This document shows positions 23,452 through 33,034 of a DNA stretch of 64,000 nucleotides, in pieces. The notes under the pieces were generated by a model. That model had not been told where the DNA came from. It ran no database searches and saw only the letters and a list, made by a program, of their open reading frames with translations. The stretch comes from Avena insularis. Its lineage: Eukaryota > Streptophyta > Magnoliopsida > Poales > Poaceae. The first letter of the stretch is position 1, and each line of letters begins with the position of its first letter. The DNA lies in NCBI GenBank assembly GCA_023614405.1, contig CM042684.1:536470682-536534681 (forward strand), written 5' to 3'. The position numbers were made by a program, and so were the translations under genes.

Positions 23452-23494
23452 CCGACGGATTCATGTTAGCCATCGTACCAATAAAATTGCGCTA

Positions 23495-23587
23495 TTACAA
23501 GAATTTAGATGAATCTAAATACTATTTAGTATATAGGTTTATCCAAATTTTCACTAATCTAAGACGTCTAATTTGGAACGGAGGGAG
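23495..23587. mobile_element. Stowaway MITE remnant
   Basis: The right end GGAACGGAGGGAG is followed by TA at 23588-23589. The inner sequence (ACTATTTAGTATATAGGTTT) is the reverse of the centre of the Stowaway at 11543. The left inverted repeat is missing; the unit adjoins the decayed 5' side of LINE-2. It lies ~400 bp upstream of the host gene at 23991. Confidence 0.7.
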
Positions 23588-23599
23588 TAGTTTTTTTAT

Positions 23600-23990
23600 T
23601 TAGTTTAGATTTTGGCCTGGGGCTTGCTCTATTCCTGGCTCTGAAACTTTGGTTCGTTTCTAATGAAATGGAATAGGGCGGCAACGCCAAATCTGGGGCG
23701 GTATGATGCGATGGTTGGATTCCTTTAAATGGGTACGTGATTAGTGGAGACTAATTAATACGGACGGAGGAATCAGTGGAGACGTGATAAAAAAGGGGGC
23801 TAGCTTACGACGATCAAAGGGTTTAGCGCTGCGCGGGGGGTATTTATCAAATCTACCCGTCTCCCTCTCCGCCGCCGTTAAGTTTCACCCCTCCCGTACG
23901 TCCCCGACTCGTCCGCCGGCGGCCGCTTCCAGACCCTCCTCCACCTCTTCTAAGCCGCCGCGGGAATCCCCGAGCCGAGTTGGCGGCGCG
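23600..23990 (+). promoter_or_regulatory. Upstream region and 5' leader of the DUF3755-type gene
   Basis: An AT-balanced part is followed by a C-rich leader (from about 23850, CCGTCTCCCTCTCCGCCGCC) typical of grass 5' UTRs. No single TATA box could be chosen with confidence; GGTATTTATC at about 23839 is a weak candidate. The open frame runs back to 23784, but the ATG at 23991 (GCGCGATGGGG) is a better start because the sequence before it looks like leader. Confidence 0.4.
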
Positions 23991-26900
23991 ATGGGGGCGA
24001 ACGCCGAGCCCTCAGGGTCCCTAGGCGGACCCCATTGCCACCCCTCCTCTGCTGCGGCCGTGGCGCTGCAGGACGGCCTAGCCGGCATCACCACGGCGGC
24101 GCTGCGCCACAACCCCGGCCTCGCCATACAGTGGTCACCCGAGGAACAGGACGTGCTCGACCATGGATTGGCCAAGTAAGATCGGTTTCACCATTTTCTC
24201 CCTTTCTCCGATCGAGGTACACCGGCCGGTCCAGTTTTGGGGACGACAGTCGTCCCTTGAACCTGCTAGCTAGGGCTTCGGTATACAGAGTTAAGGTGGC
24301 AAAACTTTTTTCATCGTCTAGCTCAGATTCGTAATCTAGCTCAGATTCGTCATTTTTATCGTCACTTATTAACATTCTTGTCTGTACCGAGACTAATTAA
24401 CTTGATCCATCTACTCATCACGCGGCGCTGCAACCTGTTGCAGGTATGGGCTTGATGCACCTGTAGTTCGCTATGCAAAAATTGCTCTGGGTCTGCCTAA
24501 CAAGACAGTACGAGACGTCACACTTCGTTGCAGATGGATGGCTGTAAGTTGTATGCTAAGTACTTAAGTCCTTAACTTTTCTTTGGGTCCAAGAAACAAA
24601 AAAGAGTAGTGCATCCGGGAAGCAGATTCATAATATATGAAGTATCTCTACTGCCACGACAACATTAAGCACCTATCCCAGATATCTGATTTATTGTTTT
24701 ACTAAAATTATATAACTAGCATTCAGTTTATTTAAAATAAAACCATTATTATCCCTAGTATGTTCAGTAGTACAAATCATTGGAACCACTGTACGAGCCA
24801 CTGCGTCATCACCATGCATGCATGAGTATCCTTTGAAGCCATTTCATATAGTGTGGTTTGGACCACCATCAACAAATAATCATGTTTGGTGGATTTTTTT
24901 TATTCTCTCGCGCGCAGTTCCTTGCGTTGTATGAACTGGATTGTGCTCACGGTCTTATGGTGCTGCTTAACAAGTTGTAATGTATGAAGTATTCAACATA
25001 TATTTCTCATGCAGGAAAAGGAGAAAAACAAGAAAAGGAAGGAAGCGAAAGGCAAAGAAAGTATGCATATTCTATTTTTTGTTTAATACTTTTGTGGGGG
25101 GGCCTGTTTTTTTCCTTTGCAGTTTGTAGGTTGCAGCCTACTGTTGTTTTGCTCTTCGGATCCTTCTGTTATATGGGTGTACAAATGTTTCTCAGGTCTC
25201 TTTTCAGCATAGCAAAACCCTTAATAGTTCCTAGTTTTGTACTAATTCGGTCGTCATAAGCTTAAGTTGCTCCTAAGTATATGTCGAAGCAAACAATAAA
25301 TAGCATAGAATGTAGTGCAATATTTTATTTTTTATGATCAATGTAGTGCAATTTACTTTTTGATCGTCATCTTTTAATTAAAACCTTGTTAAAGCTATCA
25401 GTATCCTAAACTTTGTTTAAGGAAGTATCTTTCCTGTTTGCTTAGGATAGACTTATAATTTGCCTTTTCTTATCATTAAGTATCATTCATGTTTGCAGCA
25501 ATTGTTGTTCCAGCTGAGGAACTTCTGGAGCACAATGCACACTTGTTAAATCAGATCTCTACAAATATGTCAAACATGCAGGTATTTCCTATTTTCTTTG
25601 TCAAAGTTTTAGGACCCGGCATTCAGCTCAGACAAAATGAATAGCAAATATGCATGTTGTGGTCTGTTGGTTGCGTCTTAAATTGCGAATTCAACGAAAA
25701 ATATATCTGTTGTGTTGTGTTGGTTGCGGCATAAATTCCAGGGTCACCGTTCAGTGTTTTAGCTGTGCCTTCAAGTTCTGAATAGGAAAAAGTCTATTCT
25801 AAACCCTGAACTTGTAGGGGTTTGCCGGTTTAAACCCTGATGTCGAAATCCCGGTCGTTTGCATCCTGAACTATTGAATCCCGGTCTAAATCAAACCCTG
25901 ACCCTGTTGGACCAAGTTAACGGAAGCCAGGTAGTCATTTTTTCCCCAAAAAGACCCCTATAAAATTATCTATTCGAAATATATGGTTGGATGACCATAG
26001 GTGCGCCGCTTGCGGCCTCTGCACGGCAAAGCAACTCAAATTGATTAAAATTTTGCTCTTAAATCTCTCAAATTGAGCAATAATTTCACTACATACTAAC
26101 TAGTTTGTGATTTGTACGTACCCAATTAGATCATCCAGTTAGCAAAATTAGGTTAATGACAATCAGACCGATAGTGACCTATACTGGTGCTCCAGTGCTC
26201 ATCTAGCGAAGACAGCCGAGCAGTCCTAGATGCATACTACTATCCAAATCGTGGACGCAGCACGGGACAGTCGTATATGCATATACGATCTCTAAATCGT
26301 CGACGCCGTGCGAGTCAAATCGAAAGCGACTGGTAGTGTGGCACGGGAAGAACTTCCGCGTATGTGAGCTCGTTGAGAGTCTGAATCTAACGCCGGTGAC
26401 CAACGGAACAGCGGTGTATGGGGGCGGTCGTCAGAACAGCAACACAGCGCACGGCAAGGAGCGGAAATCGTCGGAACAGAGACACAACACAGAGAAAGGA
26501 GCGGGAAAGTGTCCACTCGGACCAGGAGTTTGCCGGCGTGGTTGCATTTTCCGGAGGAGGTCGCAGGCGACATTACGTTGACGGCGAGCGACAGTTGGAG
26601 TCACAAAGGATGAGCTTGATTCGATCGATTTCGAACTCCCTCAGACGCGATTGTCGGCAAGGAGAAGCAGGGCGACGATGCAGAGCTCCTAGGCATGTTG
26701 GCCTCGCTCAGGGAGACCTGGAACGGCGACGCTAGCGACGGCGGCCATGGCGAGACATCGGGCACGCGGCATGGCTGACGGGGAGAGGACGGGGAATCAG
26801 AGGAGGAAGATATTTGGGAATAAGAAAATAAATAGATATGATATCTGGTCTCATTGTCAGTGAGAATAGCCTCTAATCCCAGTCAGGGTAGTTGATTTCC

Positions 26901-27874
26901 CAGCGTACCAAATACCTCAGGGGTTAGATTTAGACCGGATTTGATAGTTCAGGGTGCAAACGACCGAGATTTCAACGTTAGGGTTCAAACCGACGAACAT
27001 CTATGAGTTCAAGGTTTAGAATAGACTTTTTCCTTCTGAATATATCGTCCACATGATTACCCACTCTATATAATGCAAAGGTGTAGGAGAATGATCGATC
27101 ATGCATGTGTCTGATAATAGAACATTGCTGGGGAGAAGCTTTCAGTATCCACTTTTCAAGATGTTGCTAATAATCTTACATCGGTGAAAGGAGTGCCCAG
27201 TTGAAAGTATTATATACTTTCAGTTGTTCCGATTATTTTTTAGTACGGAACATGTTATATTGTTTTATATTGACAATGACATTATACAGGCATGGCATGT
27301 TCATTTGATATTTTTCATGTTATTTACGTTGAAATATTCATTGCCTCCTTTTGCAGTTACGGGATAACCTCTCTCTGTTATGTGAGGCCAGGAATAATAT
27401 ACTCACAGCCCTGGGACAGTAAGTTCTGCAAGTTGCTTATGCTTCGATCTCCAGAATACCTGTATTAAATTACACTGCAGCTTGCATGAAAAATATTGAG
27501 AGTGCTCATCACCAGTTACTCTGCCATTGCCCCCCCTTTTTTTAAGAAAAAGGACTTTCTCTTCTGTCATCTTGAAGTACTATAGTATATTTATTTATAT
27601 ATATGTAGATATATTATGCTTCAAAAAGATGTTTGCATATCCAGTGAAACTAGGATAATATATAATAATGTAACGAGTGGATCTTTCTTTGTTTTTGTAT
27701 TGCAGGGTAAGCAATAATGTTCCAGAAAAAATGAAGGAGATGCCACCTCTACCAAAGTTGAATGAAGATCTGGCGAACTATTTGTTGCCAAGGCCTCCGC
27801 AACCCCGTAGTTTGCATGGAGATGGGAGTCGAAAGCTGGGTGGCCGTTTCGCTAAAAAAGGAAAACTGCCCTAG
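23991..27874 (+). CDS. SANT/Myb-like, DUF3755-type nuclear protein (six exons)
   Basis: Exons: 23991-24175, 24444-24543, 25015-25060, 25499-25581, about 27357-27418 and 27706-27874 (TAG). All introns have GT..AG ends and the frame is kept, giving 214 residues. Residues ~45-95 form one SANT/Myb-like repeat (IQWSPEEQDVLDHGLAKYG, then KTVRDVTLRCRWM). A basic KEKNKKRKEAKGK segment could be a nuclear signal. After VVPAEELLEHNAHLLNQIS comes the DUF3755-like core (NLSLLCEARNNILTALGQ), then a Pro-rich, basic tail. This architecture is known in small plant proteins related to Arabidopsis At3g07565, whose role is not well defined; chromatin or transcription is inferred. There is no internal stop, so it is probably functional. 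Intron 4 is enlarged by a MULE. Confidence 0.85.
25785..27033. mobile_element. Mutator-like element (MULE) in intron 4, 9-bp target duplication
   Basis: Long terminal inverted repeats of ~110 bp start GGAAAAAGTCTATTCTAAACC on the left; the right end is the reverse (ends AATAGACTTTTTCC). TTCTGAATA stands on both sides, at 25776-25784 and 27034-27042. Long inverted repeats plus a 9-bp duplication define a Mutator-type element. The interior (26150-26800) is more G+C-rich and has no transposase motif, so the copy is non-autonomous and may carry a captured fragment. Splice sites of the host intron lie outside it and look intact. Confidence 0.87.
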
Positions 27875-28316
27875 ATATACCACCAGATGATGCCCCTGTC
27901 ATGCATGATGTTAGATCCGGCCTCGATCGCAACAACTTATCCTTTATACTACTAGTAGTAGTGTGTTGAGCAGACAGACGTCCTAGATCGATGTTCCGTG
28001 TACAAAAGCCAGCAGTTTCGTCAGTTTAAAACCCCGGCCGGCCTTGGTGCTGCTTGTGTAGAGACGAAAGACAGGAAAGGAGTTTAATTCGGTTGTCATG
28101 CTCGGTCAGAACATTCAGGAAGTGTCAGCATGCATATTAGACCTTATACCATATGTGCCGCGCATGCACATGCATGCATATATATATATGTCGCCATGAT
28201 CGATTCAGTCACGTTGCTGCCTAGCTGCTTGTTTAGGACACATGATGATTCAGTAGAGCTCGATGTCTTGTGCACAAGACCATCGATCCATCGTGTCACT
28301 CACTGTCCTCCTTGTC
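27875..28316 (+). other. 3' UTR and downstream flank of the DUF3755-type gene
   Basis: Non-coding. It contains GCATGCATATATATAT at about 28161-28190. No clear AATAAA was placed. No other feature is seen. Confidence 0.4.
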
Positions 28317-28620
28317 TTTTTTTTTTTGAAACAAGGAGGTCCCCGAAGGGACGAGAAGCATTTATTAAATCCAAACGGTGAATGTACAACTGATAACAAA
28401 GGACCCCATAAAGTATCGAAAAAAATATAGGTCCCTGATAAAAGCAGAAAAGACCTCACTGAAAGATAAAACATAACAATCAAGTCCTTCTCTTTCTCCA
28501 CCGCCGAGCCGGAAGTCGAACTCACCGCCATCAAACTCGGATGCGGGGACAAAACCACTTGCCTCCGAGCAGACGAGAAACACGGCCGCAGACTTTGATA
28601 GGGGCCTCTCTGAGGAGGTT
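28317..28620 (-). mobile_element. Short LINE-like 3' end, minus strand
   Basis: A T run at 28317-28327 is followed by GAAACAAGGAGGTCCCCGAAGG and GCATTTATTAAATCC. This layout (poly-T, GAAA, G/C-rich hairpin, TTTATTA) is the reverse of the 3' end seen at LINE-3 (32508-32575). No ORF2 domain is readable to the right, so it is a severely truncated copy or a SINE using such an end. Confidence 0.45.
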
Positions 28621-28829
28621 TGAAAAACGCGTTTTCGGCCTGGGAACGCCGAGCTTCCCACTCGCATTCCCAGGCCGAGTTCCCAGGTTCGGCGAAATTC
28701 AGTTAAACTCGGTGAAATCTAGGCGAATATAGGCGGATTTCATTAGATAGGGCAAGGACGCACATATTACATCGAATTTAATAACTAGGAAAAGGCCCCC
28801 GTCGTCGTGGTCGACGCCGGACGCCGCGT

Positions 28830-29246
28830 CTACAGGCCGAGGCGGGGGTGGTTGCCGGCCTGGATGTGCTCCATGACGGCGGCGAGAGTTCACCCTGGAA
28901 CGCTCCACCAACAACGGCGAAAAGCCACATTGTGACGCGGCGGCGATCCCGGCGGTCCCTCGTGTCGGGCAAGTTCCTCGAGGCGCCTGTCGGCGAAGAA
29001 CTGCCTCCAGAAGACCAGGTTGCCAGAATCCTCGATGAGATCCGGGTCTTGCATGGCAGCGATAGCCGCCTGGATCTCTCCGGCGAGGTCCTCGTCGGCC
29101 GTCACCGGTGGAATAGGGATCCCGCCGGCGCTAAGTTGCCAGGCAAAGGGGAGACGAGTGTCCGGCGGCGCTGTATAGCCCGCCTCGTGGAGCAGCCGGG
29201 CTTCCCACGGCTGCATCGTGCGTCGGCCGGGAAATCTCTCGGCCAT
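28830..29246 (-). pseudogene. Broken minus-strand gene with own TATA box, unknown family
   Basis: The frame from ATG 29246 reads MAERFPGRRTMQPWEARLLH and later LPFAWQLSAGGIPIPPV. It meets TGA at 28890-28892 and continues in frame (TLAAVMEHIQAGNHPRLGL) to TAG at 28830-28832. Similar proteins with the words LSAGGVPIPP, WW..PGRTL and HIEGGN are frequent among Triticeae hypothetical proteins near transposons; I cannot name the family. A TATAAAAG box lies ~105 bp upstream of the ATG. The TGA replaces the Arg codon expected in PGRTL (CGA to TGA). A transposon gene or a captured gene are both possible. Confidence 0.55.
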
Positions 29247-29350
29247 GGCTTTTCGACGGAGTTGAGGAGGAAGAAAGGTGCGAGCGTCGGGAGTTCGCCG
29301 AAGTTGGGAGTGGTGTGAGAGACTGTGAAGGGAGACGGCGAGATGTATGC

Positions 29351-29358
29351 CTTTTATA
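29351..29358 (-). promoter_or_regulatory. TATA box upstream of the minus-strand gene at 28830-29246
   Basis: TATAAAAG on the minus strand (CTTTTATA on plus) is flanked by G+C-rich sequence, about 105 bp before the ATG. It lies at the edge of the tandem array, so the array is directly upstream of this promoter. Confidence 0.6.
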
Positions 29359-29379
29359 GGCCGAGTTCGGGCGGCAGCG

Positions 29380-31700
29380 CGAGGTGTAGCGGCGGGGAAA
29401 AGGAAAAAGGCGGGAAGGATGAGCGGCGACTCGCTTCATCGCGATAGGCTGGTCCACTCGGCCTATTCGCTGCGTCCTGCATTATCAGACGTACGGGATC
29501 TCGGTATGGCACGGTAGTCCAGACCAAAGTTAGCACAAATCCGGACGAAAAGAGGTTTCTGGATACGCGACTGGGCCGATTTTCAGCGTCCGGACCTAAA
29601 TTCAGCGTCTGGATCGGCGGCACGGGCGGGAAGGGTGTAGCGGCGAGGGCGAGAAAAGGAAAACGACGGGAAGGATGATGACGACTCGGCTTCTGTCGCT
29701 GACAGGCTAGTCCACTCGGCCAATTCGTTGCATCCGGTGTTCCCAGGGCGTACCCGGGATCCTGGGTATGGCTTGGGTAGTCCGAACCAAAGTTAGCCCA
29801 AATCCGGACGAAAAGAGGTTCCTGGGTACGCGACTGGGCCGATTTTCGGCGTCCGGACCTAAATTCAGCGTCCGGGTCGGCCGCGCGGGCGGGGGGTGTA
29901 GCGGCGAGGGCGAGAAAAGGAAAACGGCGGGAAGGATGATGATGACTTGGCTTCTGTCGCTGACAGGCTGGTCTACTCGGCCAATTCGTTGCGTCCGATG
30001 TTCTCAGGGCATACCCAGGATCCTGGGTATGGCCTGGGTAGTCCGAACCAAAGTTAGCCCAAATCCGGACGAAAAGAGGTTCCTGGGTATGCGACTGGGC
30101 CGATTTTCAGCGTCTGGACCTAAATTTAGCATCCGAATCGGCGGCGTGGGCGGGAGGGGTGTAGCGGCGAGGGCGGGAAAAGGAAAACGGCGGGAAGGAT
30201 GATGACGACTCGGCTTCTGTCACTGACAGGCAGGTCCACTCGGCAAATTCGCTGCGTCCGGCGTTCCCAGGGCGTACCAGGATCCTGGGTAAGGGTGTAC
30301 CTAGGATCCTGGGTATGGCTTGGGTAGTCTGAACCAAAGTTAGCCTAAATCCGAATGAAAATAGGTTCCTGGGTACGCGACTGGGCCAATTTTCGGCATC
30401 CATACCTAAATTCAGCGCCCGGATCGGCGGCGAGGGCAGGAGGGGTGTAGCGGCGAGGGCGGAAAAAGGAAAACGGCGGGAAGGATGACGACGAATCGGA
30501 TTCTATCGCTGACAGGCTGATCCACTCGGCCAATTCGATGCGTCCGGCGTTCCCAGGGCGTACCCAGGATCCTGGGTATGGCCTGGGTAGTCCGGACCAA
30601 AGTTAGCCCAAATCCAGACGAAAAAAGGTTCCTGGGTACGCGACTGGGCCAGTTTTTGGCGTCCGGATCGGTGGCGAGGGCGGGGGTGTGGCGAGGTGGG
30701 AAAAGGAAAACGGCGGGAAGGATGACGACGACTCGTCTTCTATCGCTGACAAGCTGGTCCACTCGGCCAATTCGCTGCGTCCAGCGTTCCCAGGGCATAC
30801 CCGAGATCCTGGGTATGGCTTGGGTAGTCCGGACCAAAGTTAGCCCAAATCCGAACGAAAAGTGGTTCCTGGGTACGCGACTGGGCCGATTTTCGGCGTC
30901 CGGACCTAAATTCAGCGTCCGAATCGACGGCGAGGGCGGGAGGGGTGTAGCGGCAAGGGCGGGAAAAGGAAAACGGCGAGAAGGATGACGACGACTCGGC
31001 TTCTGTCGCTGACACGCTGGTCCGCTCGGCCAATTCGCGGCGTCCGGCGTTCCCAGGGCGAACCCGGGATCCTGGGTATGCTTGGGTAGTCCGGACCAAA
31101 GTTAGCCCAAATACGGACGAAAAGAGGTTCCTGGGTACGCGACTAGGCCGATTTTTAGCGTCCGGACCTAAATTCAGCGTCCGGATCGGCGGCGAGGGCG
31201 GAAGGGGTGTAGCAGCGAGGACGGGAAAAGGAAAACGGCGGAAAGGATGACGACGACTCGGCTTCTGTCGCTGACAGGCTGGTCCGCTTGGCCAATTCGC
31301 TGCGTCCGGCGTTCCTGGCGTGCAGGATCTGGGTATGCACGGTAGTCCGGACCAAAGTTAGCCCAAATACGGACGAAAAGAGGTTCCTGGGTACACGACT
31401 AGGCCGATTTTCTGCGTCCGAACCTAAATTTAGCGCCCGGATCGGCGGTGAGGGCTGGAGGGGTGTAGCGACGAGGGCGGGAAATAGAAAACGGTGGGAA
31501 GGATGACTACGACTCGGCTTCTGTCGCTGATAGGCTGGTCCACTTGGCCAATTCGCGGCTTCCGGCGTTCCCAGGGCGTACCTGGACCAAAGTTAGCCCA
31601 AATCCAGACAAAAAGAGGTTCCTGGATACGCTACTGGGCCGATTTTCTGCATCCGGACCTAAATTCAGTGTCTGGATCGGCGTCTTGGGTAGGCGAGTGG
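29380..31700. repeat. Tandem array of ~9 units of ~262 bp
   Basis: The anchor word CCAAAGTTAGC recurs at about 29525, 29789, 30050, 30335, 30599, 30835, 31098, 31353 and 31589, a spacing of 236-285 bp. Each unit has, in order, CGTTCCCAGGGCGTACC, a CCCAGGATCCTGGG palindrome (worn in the last units), CCAAAGTTAGC, GGTTCCTGGGTACGCGACT, GACCTAAATTCAGCG, a GCGGCGAGGGCGGG block and TTCTGTCGCTGACAGGC. One unit (about 30290) has a duplicated palindrome segment; two have ~26-bp losses. Open frames recur because the unit length is often near a multiple of three; they are not called as genes. Confidence 0.92.
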
Positions 31701-31759
31701 AGATGTTCTTACGGTCGAGTAGGGGCCAGGGGCCGGCAGTCGACGGTGGTTCACAAGTA

Positions 31760-31886
31760 CTCCCTCCGTTTCAAAATATAAAACGTTTTAGTTTGTGAGG
31801 AGAATGCATCTAGACTTAGTGAATCTACGTACTAGATGCATTTGCTTCACAAAGCTAAAACGTCTTATATTTTGAAACGGAGGGAG
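31760..31886. mobile_element. Stowaway MITE, complete
   Basis: CTCCCTCCGTTTCAAAATAT and its reverse ATATTTTGAAACGGAGGGAG end the element. TA flanks it at 31758-31759 and 31887-31888. The length of 127 bp, TA duplication and hairpin-forming inverted repeats (~40 bp) are classic. Confidence 0.93.
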
Positions 31887-31888
31887 TA

Positions 31889-32492
31889 ATTAAGTAAACC
31901 AGCTGGGTGATGCTGTCTCGGTCGGATCGGACAAGCAAGCAAGCATACTCTGGTACGTAGTGTCTCTCTGGTGTTCATCTGAGGAGGCGGCCGGTGGTGT
32001 TCAGTTTACCGGGGCTGACATATATATTACTAGAAGACTATGCGCGCTTCGCCGCGCCACCTACAGAACGCTTGTGTTCGTGAGTTCCACCACATTGTTG
32101 TCGTCCTAGACAAGGTTTTTTCTCTTTTGTTTTAGTGCTACAGGGCGCTACTTGTTGTGGTATATAGAGCAAAGAGGTATCTGGGCCAGTGGATGGTGAC
32201 ACAGCGCACCCTTGAGATTGACGCTTAATATCTTACAAAAATGGCATTGATATTGCTGGGAAGTTCCACTATCCACAACGATTTAAGCAATGTTGCTTAT
32301 TGTGTGGTATACGTGATAAAAAACCTCAAACCAACAACGTTTAAGCAATTTCTCCTAAAAATTATTAGATAATACTATGTTCAAGAAAAATGAATATTAA
32401 GTATGGGCCAAATGAACTTTGCATCATCACAATGGACTCATGATAGTGGTTTCAGATACTTTGAATGTTCACCATGGAGAAGTTCATTAGTT
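31889..32492. other. Non-coding spacer before LINE-3
   Basis: A mixed-composition spacer. A G+C-rich patch (TGCGCGCTTCGCCGCGCC) lies at about 32041-32058. No coding or repeat feature could be supported. Confidence 0.4.
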
Positions 32493-33034
32493 AAATACCA
32501 AGACTAATTTTTTTTTCGAAATGGGGTTGACCCCGGCCTCTGCATCCAAGGATGCACACAGCCCTTTATTACGAAGTCATAAGTTTAAAATTATTTCAAA
32601 TCACGGATCAGATATGGTTGATACAAAAATCAACCATCTGAATAAAACCAGAAGTCTGACAAGAAGATGTAAGCGGCAACTAGACATTCTTCAATCTACT
32701 AGTATGTCGCCACGAAGCCAGGTAGTAGATATCCTGAGCGACCATCACCAGACGGTTGCATCCAGAAACCATGGGCTTGCGCATAGGCTCTGGGACAAGA
32801 AAAGCCCAGAGCTGGATCCAATGAGCTGCCGAGAGGATAACCTGCAAAAAAGGATTAAACTCGAGCCTTGTTAAAAATAATATTATTACGACATTTTCAT
32901 ATCGACCAACATAAAGCCGAAACGCCTATACGAATTCTGGCTTTATTCTCCTTATCCATACCATTTAACCAATTCTCAAACACATAAGTGATATTGGTGG
33001 GTGGTGGAAGGTCATAAGTAAAGAAAACAATGCG

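Larger units (their letters stand above)
14601..23455 (-). mobile_element. LINE-2 (L1-type), minus strand, split by Copia 2
   Basis: A T run at 14601-14608 is the reverse of the A-tail. Going leftward on the minus strand, the ORF2 reverse transcriptase (23451-21917) is interrupted by Copia 2, then continues at about 15752 with the late reverse transcriptase region and zf-RVT domain. About 70 residues expected between the two halves are missing, so the junction is not a clean insertion. The endonuclease part is not found right of 23455, so the element is 5'-truncated there. Confidence 0.85.

Noticed and set aside
28161..28190. ATATATAT run considered as a promoter TATA box
   Set aside because: It lies in the 3' flank of the host gene with no gene start downstream; simple repeat.
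29768..31506. Series of open frames of 60-140 codons on both strands with similar translations
   Set aside because: They arise from the ~262-bp tandem unit; they repeat with it, have no domain and are broken by unit length changes.
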